From: Bacteroidia bacterium
GTDB taxonomy: Bacteria; Bacteroidota; Bacteroidia; JADZBD01
DNA length: 64,000 bases
NCBI GenBank assembly: GCA_020054095.1
Contig: JAGVMA010000072.1
Location: 1 to 64,000, forward strand
Direction of reading: 5' to 3'
In this document: positions 1 through 8,874 of the stretch, one piece after another
How positions within the stretch are numbered: the stretch's first letter is position 1
Layout of the letters: every line of letters starts with the position of its first letter
Made by a program: the position numbers and the translations under genes
The notes under the pieces: generated by a model
The model's input: the letters and a program-made list of their open reading frames with translations, nothing else
Database searches by the model: none
What the model was told of the DNA's origin: nothing

Positions 1-2286
1 GCAGGTGCGCTGCACAGGTATGTTAAAGTCTGCAACTTTTAAACTGCCCACGTTTAAAATATTATTTGTGTAACTGTAAATAGCTGCACGCACATTTTGG
101 TTTAGCTGTGTATTAATGTTTGTAAACAATGCGTTTTGCACATTGGTATTACTGCCATTGCTGCGTATGCCTATGTTGTGGTTATTAAAACGGTTTTTAA
201 ATTGTGCAAATGCTTCGTTACCAATTTTTATTTGTTGCACGTTTATTATGTCAATTGCAACATCGCTGCGCTTGCCAGCGTATGGTGGCAACAAAAAATT
301 GCCGGGGCTTAATATTGGGTTTAATGTTAATGTGTTATACACATTGCTTGCACATGTAAACTCAGTATTTTGCACTACCCCCGAATGCACGCCATTAAAT
401 GGGTTTACCACTATGCTACGCAAATTTTTATTAAAACCACACGTTCTTATTTTATACACACCTCCATTGTTAGATACAATGGTGTTAAACGCATCTTCAA
501 AATAACTGGTGTTAGCTTCAACTGTTGATGTGTTGTTTGTTAAATAAATACCATCCCACATAATACAACATCCTGCTTCAAAACGGTCGTCATCTAAAAC
601 AAGTGTGCGACCTGCTAATACATTTATTTTGCTGTAAGGTCCCATATAAAAATGGCACTTGGTAAATGTGATGTTAATGTCAATTGTAAGCGTACCGTTT
701 AATAAAAATTTAGCTAATGTAATATTGCTTGTATTAAACAATGCAAATAATGAAGATGCAGTTGTATATGGAGTATTTATTCCTATTTGTAAATAGTTGC
801 CCGGAGGGAAAATGCACGGTGAGCCACCCGGGTCTAATGTATCGCAGCAAGGGAAAACAACTAATGTGCTGCATGCCTTGCAGCCATTGGTATCGGTTAC
901 ACAAAATGTAACTGCTCCACCAGCAGTACTCATGTTAAAACCACTTGCAGTAGTGCCTGTGCCCGTTACAATGCCATTGGGCGTATTGGCAGTCCAATCA
1001 TATATATAATTAGGATTGATAGGATTAACTGTGTAAACATAGTTTCCTGCATTTGGGTCGCATGCTACTAATGGGCCTGTAAAACTTGGCGCAGTGGGCA
1101 GCGGAAAAACTTGTACCGTGTGCTGTACGCTACTGCTATTACCGTTGACATCTGTAACAACTAATGTTACAGTGTATGTGCCTGCGGCAGCGTAAGTGTG
1201 CGATGGATTTTGCTGGTTAGATGTAGTATTATCGCCAAAATTCCAACTGTAACTGATGGGCGTAAATGTTAAACACGTTGACATATCATTAAACTGTGTT
1301 GCACTACCTAAGCACACATCTGCGTATGAAAACTCTGCAACAGGGCCACTTATTTTTATAGTAGTTGCAAATACCAAAGTGTCGCAGCCATAAATGGTGA
1401 GTGTAATGTTGTAGGTACCGGGCTGAGCGTAAGCATGGCAATCGTTACCGCTATAGGTTGCGCTTGAACAACCGCCAATATAATTACACACTGTCCATCC
1501 ATCACCAAAATCTAAAATAATGGTGGGGCCGCCAACGGTATTTGGATTAAACGCATTTAGTGCCTGCGATTGTATGCAAACCGGGACACCCACGCAAACA
1601 GGCGCGGGACTGGTTAAAAAACCGGATGGGTTAGGAAAAATAACTATTGCGCATTGAACACTATTGTTATTAATCGGATTTCCATTGATGTCTGCTTCAT
1701 ATAATGTGGCAATATAATTACCTGGAGCAAAATAAGTAATACAAGGGGGCTGAGCGCCAATGTAACTAGCGGGAACGCCTCCCGGAAAAGTCCAAAAATA
1801 ATTTTTAAAACAGGATGTATCTAAATTACCATTGGGACCAAATGAATTATTAGTAAAAGTTAAACAACCCGGACAACCATCAGGTGGGCAGCCAATAATC
1901 AGCAAACAGCTTTGCGAAGCCAAACATATATCAAATGGTTTTAAAACACTTGATGGCGATGGATTTGCAATGCCATAAGCTTTAAAATAATAAGTGTTGC
2001 CAATTGTTAAATTACTAACAGTTAAATTTATTACGCTATCGGGCAAGGTAACAAACGAACTGTCAACTGCAACCAATGTAGAGCATGTGCCGCTGCACAC
2101 TATTATTTTTCTGAAATATTCTGCCGTATCCGCTCCAAGATTCGTAAATGCAACTTGCATACTGCTGTTCGTTGCCGTAAAACTTGTCCAGTATTCTGTT
2201 CCTAAAGTTGAAAGATTATTATAGCAACTATCGGTATTAGTTAAATTTAAAGCATTAGCACAACTGTTTTGTGCATTTGCATTTAT
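1..2286 (-). CDS. Secreted PKD-domain protein, 3' truncated by window, 5' end disrupted
   Basis: The minus strand is open for about 762 codons from 2286 to the window edge. The translation begins N-A-N-A-Q-N-S-C and is rich in Cys, Asn, Thr and Gly. Two PKD-like domains are visible, with motifs DFGDGW...HAYAQPGTYNITL and SWNFGDN...SHTYAAAGTYTVTL. After them comes a stretch typical of large Bacteroidota T9SS cargo proteins. The C-terminus, where a sorting domain would be expected, lies outside the window. The 5' end is abnormal. A good signal peptide (IKKLITLFFAALLA) is encoded just upstream but in another frame, and it begins with ATC rather than ATG. No usable start is seen in the main frame. 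The gene is either decayed or mis-sequenced here. The function is probably a surface or secreted adhesin-like protein; the substrate is unknown. Confidence 0.75.
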   Translation of the reverse strand, partial: MNANAQNSCANALNLTNTDSCYNNLSTLGTEYWTSFTATNSSMQVAFTNLGADTAEYFRKIIVCSGTCSTLVAVDSSFVTLPDSVINLTVSNLTIGNTYYFKAYGIANPSPSSVLKPFDICLASQSCLLIIGCPPDGCPGCLTFTNNSFGPNGNLDTSCFKNYFWTFPGGVPASYIGAQPPCITYFAPGNYIATLYEADINGNPINNNSVQCAIVIFPNPSGFLTSPAPVCVGVPVCIQSQALNAFNPNTVGGPTIILDFGDGWTVCNYIGGCSSATYSGNDCHAYAQPGTYNITLTIYGCDTLVFATTIKISGPVAEFSYADVCLGSATQFNDMSTCLTFTPISYSWNFGDNTTSNQQNPSHTYAAAGTYTVTLVVTDVNGNSSSVQHTVQVFPLPTAPSFTGPLVACDPNAGNYVYTVNPINPNYIYDWTANTPNGIVTGTGTTASGFNMSTAGGAVTFCVTDTNGCKACSTLVVFPCCDTLDPGGSPCIFPPGNYLQIGINTPYTTASSLFALFNTSNITLAKFLLNGTLTIDINITFTKCHFYMGPYSKINVLAGRTLVLDDDRFEAGCCIMWDGIYLTNNTSTVEANTSYFEDAFNTIVSNNGGVYKIRTCGFNKNLRSIVVNPFNGVHSGVVQNTEFTCASNVYNTLTLNPILSPGNFLLPPYAGKRSDVAIDIINVQQIKIGNEAFAQFKNRFNNHNIGIRSNGSNTNVQNALFTNINTQLNQNVRAAIYSYTNNILNVGSLKVADFNIPVQRTC

Positions 2287-2454
2287 GCGCCAGCAGCGCA
2301 GCAAAAAATAAGGTGATTAGTTTTTTGATGGTAAAGTGTGTTTAACTGTTTGACTTTATTCTCATTTTAAATATATAAAACTTTTTAGTTCCACTTTAAA
2401 AGTTCCTTTTTATTTAAAGTAATTTATATGTCGCAACACTATCATTTTTGTTGT

Positions 2455-2679
2455 ATGCAAAAGCATGAAAAAGAATTGGTAGATGAGATTGGCAGAAAAA
2501 TAAAGGAATTACGTAAAAAAGCAGGCTACAGTAGCCAAGAAACATTTGCTTACGATGCTGATTTGCCGAGGGCTTTATATGGCAGACACGAAAAAGGAGC
2601 CAACCTAACTATATTGAGCTTATTGAAAATATTGAGAAAACATAAAATAAAGTTTGAGGACTTTTTTAAAAATATTTAG
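2455..2679 (+). CDS. Small XRE-family helix-turn-helix regulator
   Basis: This 74-residue protein consists of one HTH_3/XRE domain: EIGRKIKELRKKAGYSSQETFAYDADL, then a recognition-helix region ending YGRHEKGANLTILSLLKIL, and KFEDFF at the end. Small proteins of this form are common in Bacteroidota and often sit next to mobile or toxin-type genes. No partner is adjacent here. An upstream ATG at 2428 would add MSQHYHFCC, which does not look like part of the fold, so the ATG at 2455 is preferred. The gene lies divergently from the disrupted PKD-protein gene and could regulate it, but that is only inference from position. Confidence 0.75.
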   Translation: MQKHEKELVDEIGRKIKELRKKAGYSSQETFAYDADLPRALYGRHEKGANLTILSLLKILRKHKIKFEDFFKNI

Positions 2680-2684
2680 TGCGG

Positions 2685-3755
2685 CTAAACAAATTTTTCA
2701 CCTTTTGAAACTTTCACATCGTTTACAAAATTGCGAATTTGCTGTTCGTCTTTTTTAGGGCAGATTAAAATAATATTGTCAGATTCAACTACAATGTAAT
2801 CGTTCAATCCTTCAATAACCACTAATTTATCGTTCGATACGTTTACAATACAATTAGCCGAGTTATACATCATCACATTTTTTCCAACTATGGCATTGCC
2901 GTTAGCATCATGCTTAATGTGTGTGTAAAGCGAGCCCCAAGTGCCTAAGTCGCTCCAACCGATAATGGACGAGCGCACAAAAACATTGTTTGCCTTTTCC
3001 ATTATGCCGTAATCAATTGAAATATTTTTGCAGGTGGTGTAAGCTTTATCAATAAATTCTTTTTCTTTTTTTGTTCCGTACAGTTTTGTTCCTTCCGAAA
3101 AAAGCGATGCCATATCGGGCAAATATTTTTCAAAAGCGGTGATTATACTTTTGGTGCTAAAAATAAAAATTCCAGAGTTCCATAAAAAATCGCCACTCTG
3201 CAAAAAAAACTTCGCCATTTCGGCATCGGGTTTTTCGGTAAATGTTTTTACTTTTTTTATGCGCTTGTCTTTCTCCGTTTTATCGGGTTCGCGAAACTGA
3301 ATGTAGCCGTAACCGGTATCGGGGCGCGTGGGGCGGAGGCCAATGGTAAGCAAGCAATTATCGGTTTTAGCTTTTGTGAAACACGATTTTATTGCTTTTA
3401 TAAATGTATCTTCTTTAATAATCAAGTGGTCAGATGGCGCTACTACTAAGTTAGCATCTTTGTTTATCGCATTTATTTTATACGCTGCATAAGCCACGCA
3501 TGGCGCTGTATTTTTGCGCGCTGGTTCACTTAAAATATTTTCTATCGGCAGTTTGGGTAACTGCTGTTTTACAAGTTTAAGATAGGCCTCGTTGGTAACA
3601 ACAAAAATATTTTCGGGCGGCATTAGGCGAATAAATCGATCGTAAGTTTGTTGCAACAATGTGCGACCTGTTCCCAGTACATCTAAAAACTGCTTGGGAT
3701 GTGCAGTACGGCTCATGGGCCAAAATCGGCTGCCCACACCTCCTGCCATTATCAC
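2685..3755 (-). CDS. manC: Mannose-1-phosphate guanylyltransferase
   Basis: The enzyme makes GDP-mannose from mannose-1-phosphate and GTP for surface polysaccharides. The nucleotide-binding signature MAGGVGSRFWPMSR is at the extreme N-terminus, followed by HPKQFLD, and there is a sugar-binding region PTRPDTGYGYIQF and FTEKPDAEMAKFF. This is the short (about 350-residue) GMP form without the C-terminal isomerase domain. The open frame begins at a GTG (3755) directly before IMAGG, leaving no lead-in strand. An ATG at 3775 would give a normal MKKNNYCVIMAGG start if the A7 run at 3766-3772 had one more A. The true start is therefore probably 3775 with a frameshift or sequencing error. No polysaccharide genes flank it. 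Confidence 0.9.
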   Translation of the reverse strand: MIMAGGVGSRFWPMSRTAHPKQFLDVLGTGRTLLQQTYDRFIRLMPPENIFVVTNEAYLKLVKQQLPKLPIENILSEPARKNTAPCVAYAAYKINAINKDANLVVAPSDHLIIKEDTFIKAIKSCFTKAKTDNCLLTIGLRPTRPDTGYGYIQFREPDKTEKDKRIKKVKTFTEKPDAEMAKFFLQSGDFLWNSGIFIFSTKSIITAFEKYLPDMASLFSEGTKLYGTKKEKEFIDKAYTTCKNISIDYGIMEKANNVFVRSSIIGWSDLGTWGSLYTHIKHDANGNAIVGKNVMMYNSANCIVNVSNDKLVVIEGLNDYIVVESDNIILICPKKDEQQIRNFVNDVKVSKGEKFV

Positions 3756-3793
3756 ACAATAATTATTTTTTTCATCTTATTACCTGCGCTATA

Positions 3794-5080
3794 TTACGAC
3801 AAGTTTTTTAAAGCCGCTCGCAACCCTGAAATGATAGCCGTTACATCTTCTAACTTGCAGGTGCCCACCGATACACGATACCAATTTGATTCATCGGCCG
3901 AGCCAAATGCATAAAACGGAACGATTGCAATTTTTGCTTCGTCTAATAAATACTTGGTGATGTCTTTAGTGCTGGCAAGCACTTTGCCATCTTTTGTTTT
4001 TTTGCCGTGCAATGCAAATTGTACTGTTAAGTAAATAGCCGCTTGCGGTGCTATTGAGTTTACATGGTGTCCTTCAGCTTTTAATTCTTCAATACCGCTG
4101 TGCAAAGCATCTAATCGTTTGCTTACTTTATCTTTTATATCTGTTAAAAAATTATCGTAAGCAGCAGTGTTATTCAAATAATTAGCGGTAGCTACTTGTT
4201 CTGCCTTTGGCGACCAAGCGCCCATGTGCCCTAAAATAGATTTCATTTTATCCATTATTCGTTTCGGACCAAAAGTCCAACCAACACGCACGCCTGTTGC
4301 GGCTAATGATTTTGAAATACCATCAATAAAAACTGTATAGTTTTTAATTTCCGGATTTAGTAATACCGGATTGTAGTGCTTGGTGTTACCGAATGTAAGT
4401 TCCCAGTAAATTTGATCGTACATTAAATAAAGTGGTTTCTCGTCAGCAGTTCTACGCTTGTTTTCGGCCACTATTAAATCACAAATTTCGCGTAAATCTT
4501 TTTCGGTAAAGGTTGTTCCTGTAGGATTTAATGGCGAACAAAGTGCTACCAAGTTTGCTTTGCTGAGATGTGGTTTTAACTCAGCAGCCGTGGGCATAAA
4601 ATTATTTTCGGGTTTGGTTTCAATTAAAATATTGTTGCAGTTATTAAGATGCGAATAGTGATTATTATTCCACGATGGAACGGGGAACAAAACTGTATCG
4701 CCATCATCAACAAGTGCTTTAAAAGTGGCGTAAATAAGTGGGCGAGCGCCACCGGCAATTATAATTTGGTCGGGCGCATAATCTAATCCGCCTTTATTTT
4801 TCAGGAAAGCTGAAACCGCTTTACGCAAATCGGCAATGCCATCGGCAGGCGGATAATTAGTTTCATCATTATTATATGCTGCTATAATTTCTTGTTTTAA
4901 CTCAGCCGGAATAGGAAATATTTTAGGGTTAAAATCGCCAATGGTAAGATTGAAAATTTTTTCTCCGTTTTTTATCTTCTCATTCACTTCACCGGCAAGT
5001 TTAATAATTTCCGAACCTATAAGTGTTTCGGCAATGTGCGAGAGTTTTGTTGGCGTTTGTTTTTCGGCAGTTGCAGTCAT
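3794..5080 (-). CDS. Pyridoxal-phosphate aminotransferase, class I/II (aspartate aminotransferase-like)
   Basis: This 428-residue fold-type I aminotransferase probably works on aspartate or another amino acid and 2-oxoglutarate. The PLP lysine is K257 in DGISKSLAATGVRVGW. N185 is in NPTG, D222 and Y225 in YDQIYWE, and the substrate-binding Arg is expected in WYRVSVG near the C-terminus. The protein is slightly longer than classical AspC. The N-terminal MTATAEKQTPTKLSHIAETLIGSE is typical of a Bacteroidota subgroup. It is followed on the same strand, after 38 bases, by manC, and the two may be cotranscribed without any metabolic link. Exact substrate cannot be told from sequence alone. Confidence 0.85.
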   Translation of the reverse strand: MTATAEKQTPTKLSHIAETLIGSEIIKLAGEVNEKIKNGEKIFNLTIGDFNPKIFPIPAELKQEIIAAYNNDETNYPPADGIADLRKAVSAFLKNKGGLDYAPDQIIIAGGARPLIYATFKALVDDGDTVLFPVPSWNNNHYSHLNNCNNILIETKPENNFMPTAAELKPHLSKANLVALCSPLNPTGTTFTEKDLREICDLIVAENKRRTADEKPLYLMYDQIYWELTFGNTKHYNPVLLNPEIKNYTVFIDGISKSLAATGVRVGWTFGPKRIMDKMKSILGHMGAWSPKAEQVATANYLNNTAAYDNFLTDIKDKVSKRLDALHSGIEELKAEGHHVNSIAPQAAIYLTVQFALHGKKTKDGKVLASTKDITKYLLDEAKIAIVPFYAFGSADESNWYRVSVGTCKLEDVTAIISGLRAALKNLS

Positions 5081-5181
5081 GTTTTTATTTTTTTCGGGAT
5101 GCTAAAGTATAAATAAAAACAAATGATTGGCTGCTTGTTTTTAATTTCATAGGTAACATAAACTTAGCCGGTTAATTTTAA

Positions 5182-5210
5182 TTGCACCTATTGGTAAATA
5201 CTTAATTTTG
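5182..5210 (+). promoter_or_regulatory. Bacteroidota-type promoter of the TolC/HlyD pair
   Basis: A -7 box TAATTTTG (5203-5210) lies 10 bases before the ATG at 5221, and a TTG at 5182-5184 sits 18 bases upstream of it as the -33 element. This matches the TTTG/TAnnTTTG pattern of the Bacteroidota primary sigma factor and implies a very short leader. Confidence 0.5.
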
Positions 5211-5220
5211 TGCCTGCTTT

Positions 5221-6645
5221 ATGAAAAGTGTTTTTTTACTCTTAGTTTTTATTTTCTCCTCAGCAATCGCTTTTGCCCAATCACCGGATGTGAGCCAACC
5301 TTGGAATTTGCAACAGTGTATTGAATATGCCATAACGCACAATATACAAGTAAAGCAAAGCGAACTAAATTTAGAATTACAAAAAGATCAATACACGCAA
5401 AGCAAGGGCAATATATTGCCGAGCATTAATGCCAATGCATCGCACACGCTAAATGCCGGCCGTAGAATTGACCCTTTCACCAATACTTTTGCTAACAATA
5501 CGGTAGTGAGCGATAACTTCAGCATCAGCGGTAGTCTTACGCTATTTAGTGGTTTCCAAAACTACAATACCATTTTGCAAAACAATTACAATATTATTGC
5601 CGGCAAATACGATGTAGATAAAATGCGCAATGATATTTCACTTAATGTGGCAACTGTTTACCTGCAAATATTATTTAATAAAGAATTAGTTACCAATGCA
5701 CAAGCCCAAGTTGACATTACCAAGCAGCAAGTGGAACGTATAAAAAAACAAGTGGATGCCGGAGTGCTTGCCAAAGGAAGTTTGTATGATATACAAGCGC
5801 AGCTCGCATCAGAAGAACTGAACATGGTGAATGCCCAAAACCAATTAGATATTTCTTATTTAACGCTATCGCAATTATTGGAGATAAATGCGCCCATTGA
5901 AATTGTGAAACCCGATTTAAATGTTCCGCAAAACATAAACATGAATTTAAACCCAATCCAAATTTTTAACACCGCAGTTACTTTAATGCCCGAAATAAAA
6001 AGCAACGAGTATAAAATACTAAGCGCACAAAAAGGACTAAAAATTTCGTACAGCGGGCTTTACCCATCGCTTACCGTAAGCGGCTCGTATGGTACAGGTT
6101 TTTCAGGAGCGAGTAAAGATATTTTATCAATAACACCCACCGGTAGTTTTGATACTACCGGAATTACCACCGGTGGCGATTACGTGGTGGTGCCCACTTT
6201 TGACTATAAAACACAAACTACCCCATTTAGCAAGCAACTCGACCAGAATTTGAATAAATCAATAGGCGTGTTTTTAACCGTGCCACTTTTTAACCGCTTT
6301 CAAAACAAAACAAATATTTCGCGCTCGCGCATTAATGTGCTTAACGCACAATTATCGCTCGACTTGGCAAAAAATCAATTACAAAAAAGCGTGCAACAAG
6401 CTTATGCTGATGCTTTTGCCGCACTTAATAAATACAACGCAACTTTAAAAACAGTGAGCGCCATGGAAGAATCGTTTAAATACACCGAACAGCGTTACAA
6501 CGTGAATATGATAAGCACATTTAATTACAACGATGCAAAAAACAAACTGAACAAAACAAAATCGGATTTGCTGCAAGCCAAGTTCGATTATATTTTTAAG
6601 ATGAAAATTTTAGATTTCTACATGGGCAAACCATTAACACTATAA
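5221..6645 (+). CDS. TolC-family outer-membrane efflux protein
   Basis: The 474-residue protein starts with a signal peptide (MKSVFLLLVFIFSSAIAFAQ). It then has two OEP repeats made of long amphipathic helices, with typical segments WNLQQCIEYAITHNIQVKQ, NNTILQN-like barrel strands and FNYNDAKNKLNKTKSDLLQAKFDYIFKMKILDFYMG at the end. Trimers would form the outer-membrane and periplasmic channel of a tripartite exporter. The gene is 9 bases upstream of the HlyD-type adaptor, so the two form an operon. The cognate inner-membrane transporter, usually the next gene (MacB-type ABC permease), is absent: the following gene is on the opposite strand. The cargo is unknown. Confidence 0.9.
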   Translation: MKSVFLLLVFIFSSAIAFAQSPDVSQPWNLQQCIEYAITHNIQVKQSELNLELQKDQYTQSKGNILPSINANASHTLNAGRRIDPFTNTFANNTVVSDNFSISGSLTLFSGFQNYNTILQNNYNIIAGKYDVDKMRNDISLNVATVYLQILFNKELVTNAQAQVDITKQQVERIKKQVDAGVLAKGSLYDIQAQLASEELNMVNAQNQLDISYLTLSQLLEINAPIEIVKPDLNVPQNINMNLNPIQIFNTAVTLMPEIKSNEYKILSAQKGLKISYSGLYPSLTVSGSYGTGFSGASKDILSITPTGSFDTTGITTGGDYVVVPTFDYKTQTTPFSKQLDQNLNKSIGVFLTVPLFNRFQNKTNISRSRINVLNAQLSLDLAKNQLQKSVQQAYADAFAALNKYNATLKTVSAMEESFKYTEQRYNVNMISTFNYNDAKNKLNKTKSDLLQAKFDYIFKMKILDFYMGKPLTL

Positions 6646-6654
6646 CATTTAAAC

Positions 6655-7992
6655 ATGCGTAAAATTTATATTTATTCGTTGATAGGCATTTTACTACTCA
6701 TTATTGTAATTGCAGTAAAAAAATGCGGCAGCACCGGCTCGCTCGAAGTTACCACCGAAAAAGCAAACAAGCGTACTATTATTGAAACCGTTTCGGCTAA
6801 CGGAAAAATACAACCCGAAGTGGAAGTGAAAATAAGTTCGGACGTTTCGGGCGAAATTATTGACTTACTTATTAAAGAAGGCGACTTGGTTAAGAAAGGT
6901 GATTTGCTGGCGAAAATAAACCCGGATATTTATCAGTCAACTTTAGAGCGAATGAACGCATCGGTTAACACAGCAAAAGCAAATTTGGCTAATACAAAAG
7001 CACAACTTGAGCAGGTTAAATCGCAATTTGTGAATACCGAATCGAATTACAATCGGCAAAAAAAACTGTACGACCAAGGCGCCATTTCACAATCTGAATT
7101 TGATAACGCAAAAGCACAATACGAAAGCAGTAAAGCAAATGTGGCTGCTGCCGAAGAAAATGTAAAAGCATCGGAGTTTCAGGTAAAATCTGCCGAAGCG
7201 GCACTGAAAGAGTCAAACGATAATTTGCGAAAAACCACCATTATCTCTCCGGTGAACGGAAAAGTAATAAAACTTAGCGTTGAAAAAGGCGAGCGCGTGG
7301 TAGGCACATCGCAAATGACCGGAACAGAAATGATGGTAATTGCCAGCAGCGATGAAATGGAAGTGAATGTAGAAGTGAACGAAAGCGACATTATTCGCGT
7401 GCATTTGAATGATACTGCCGAAATTGAAGTAGATGCTTACCTCGACCGAAAATTTAAAGGCATAGTTACTGAAATTGCTAACTCAGCTAATACTACCGGT
7501 TTATCTGCCGACCAGGTAACAAACTTTACGGTAAAAATTCGCATTCTCCAGTCGTCATATACCGATTTAACAAATCCGTTCCGCAGAGGAATGACTGCCA
7601 CTGTGGACATACAAACCAAGCGCGCTTTCAACGTGGTGTGCGTTCCCATTCAATCGGTTACAACACGCATTGATTCTACTTTAATAAAAAAGAAAGAGAA
7701 TGAAAAAGACAACAACGAAGGCGAAGTAAAAGTGGTGGACGAAAAAGAAAAAACTGCCAAAGAAGAAAAAATAAAACCACAAGAGTGTGTGTTTATTTAT
7801 ACTGCCGATGGAAGCGCCAAACTTATAAAAGTAAAAACCGGAATACAGGATAATAATTACATAGAAATTACTGAAGGATTAAAACTGGGCGATGAAGTTA
7901 TTTCTGGACCTTACACAGCAGTATCAAAAATGATACGCGATGGGCAAAAGCTTGACAAAACAAGTGAGCTTAACTGGGAAGAGAAAAAGTAA
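6655..7992 (+). CDS. Periplasmic adaptor (membrane fusion) protein, HlyD/MacA type
   Basis: The 445-residue protein has an N-terminal membrane anchor (IYIYSLIGILLLIIVIAV). A first lipoyl half follows (VSANGKIQPEVEVKISSDVSGEI), then a long coiled-coil hairpin rich in Ala and Lys (about residues 95-190). The second lipoyl half is near TTIISPVNGKVI, and beta-barrel and membrane-proximal domains end in GLKLGDEVISGP. An acidic/lysine-rich insertion (KKKENEKDNNEGEVKVVDEKEK) interrupts the membrane-proximal domain. The layout is that of MacA-like adaptors, which link an inner-membrane ABC or RND pump to TolC. It follows the TolC gene directly. No pump gene follows, so the pair must serve a transporter encoded elsewhere or be an orphan. 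Confidence 0.88.
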   Translation: MRKIYIYSLIGILLLIIVIAVKKCGSTGSLEVTTEKANKRTIIETVSANGKIQPEVEVKISSDVSGEIIDLLIKEGDLVKKGDLLAKINPDIYQSTLERMNASVNTAKANLANTKAQLEQVKSQFVNTESNYNRQKKLYDQGAISQSEFDNAKAQYESSKANVAAAEENVKASEFQVKSAEAALKESNDNLRKTTIISPVNGKVIKLSVEKGERVVGTSQMTGTEMMVIASSDEMEVNVEVNESDIIRVHLNDTAEIEVDAYLDRKFKGIVTEIANSANTTGLSADQVTNFTVKIRILQSSYTDLTNPFRRGMTATVDIQTKRAFNVVCVPIQSVTTRIDSTLIKKKENEKDNNEGEVKVVDEKEKTAKEEKIKPQECVFIYTADGSAKLIKVKTGIQDNNYIEITEGLKLGDEVISGPYTAVSKMIRDGQKLDKTSELNWEEKK

Positions 7993-7995
7993 TTT

Positions 7996-8874
7996 TCACA
8001 CAAGGCAAACAAAAATTGCTTGCAGAGCTATCATTCCGTCTATAACAAAGAGGTAATATTCTTCGCCTCTGTTTTTATTTGCCATAAAAATTACAAAGCA
8101 AGTAGTAGCTGCCGAAACCATTAGTGCAGGAACAAACGGCTGACTAAGTGCACCATGTTTTAAAACAAAACCCACAAAATAGCACCTGAAAATTACGAGT
8201 GCTGCAAAAACAAAAACCATCAGCACCGATACTATTTTTGCTGCACGTATTCCGTAAATTATCGGAATTGTTTTTACTCCGGCAAGGCGGTCAATAGCCA
8301 TATCGCGGATATTAAAAACGATGCACAATGGCAAAATAAAAAAGAAACGCTCGGCAGTTAAAAGCAGCAAGTGTTTATTATTTAGGATGGCGGAAACAAA
8401 ACCGGTTTCGTGTTGCACTTTAATATAATATGGAAAAACAACCGTACTAAATGCCCAAAGCAATGCTATATAACTTGCTTTTACTAATGGCACCGAACGC
8501 AAATTAACCACAGGCAAAAAATAAAGCGATGCCAGTAAACTAAAAACCGAGAAAATTAAAATTGAATTTAGTTGCCAAAAATTGACAAGCGGCAATGCCG
8601 CAAGGAAAAACAAAACACATAGCGCAGTAAGCAGTTTTTTGTTTCTAAAAATCCACCGATGGCGCTCCGAAGAATTTTCGGACTTGTAATTTTCAGATAG
8701 AAACAAACGCTGTGCATTATAAAAAACAAAGGTGGAGCAAAATACAAATGCAATGTACACCCATTCTGCACGGTGTAAGTTGCCAACCACAATATAAGTT
8801 TGCCAACTTGCAGCGGCAGCGCAAAACGAAATAAAAAAATTACTGTAGAAGATGAAATTGAATAACCTCTTCAT
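7996..8874 (-). CDS. UbiA-like prenyltransferase family membrane protein
   Basis: This 292-residue protein has about eight hydrophobic segments. The second UbiA aspartate motif is present as NIRDMAIDRLAGVKTIP (about residues 193-209). The first motif (normally NDxxDxxxD) is replaced by VFYNAQRLF near residue 50, so prenyl-diphosphate binding may be altered. Such half-degenerate UbiA relatives are frequent in Bacteroidota and have no firm function. Its ATG overlaps the stop of the upstream gene by one base (TAATG), so the two are translationally coupled. The 3' end converges on the HlyD gene with 3 bases between them. Confidence 0.72.
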   Translation of the reverse strand: MKRLFNFIFYSNFFISFCAAAASWQTYIVVGNLHRAEWVYIAFVFCSTFVFYNAQRLFLSENYKSENSSERHRWIFRNKKLLTALCVLFFLAALPLVNFWQLNSILIFSVFSLLASLYFLPVVNLRSVPLVKASYIALLWAFSTVVFPYYIKVQHETGFVSAILNNKHLLLLTAERFFFILPLCIVFNIRDMAIDRLAGVKTIPIIYGIRAAKIVSVLMVFVFAALVIFRCYFVGFVLKHGALSQPFVPALMVSAATTCFVIFMANKNRGEEYYLFVIDGMIALQAIFVCLV

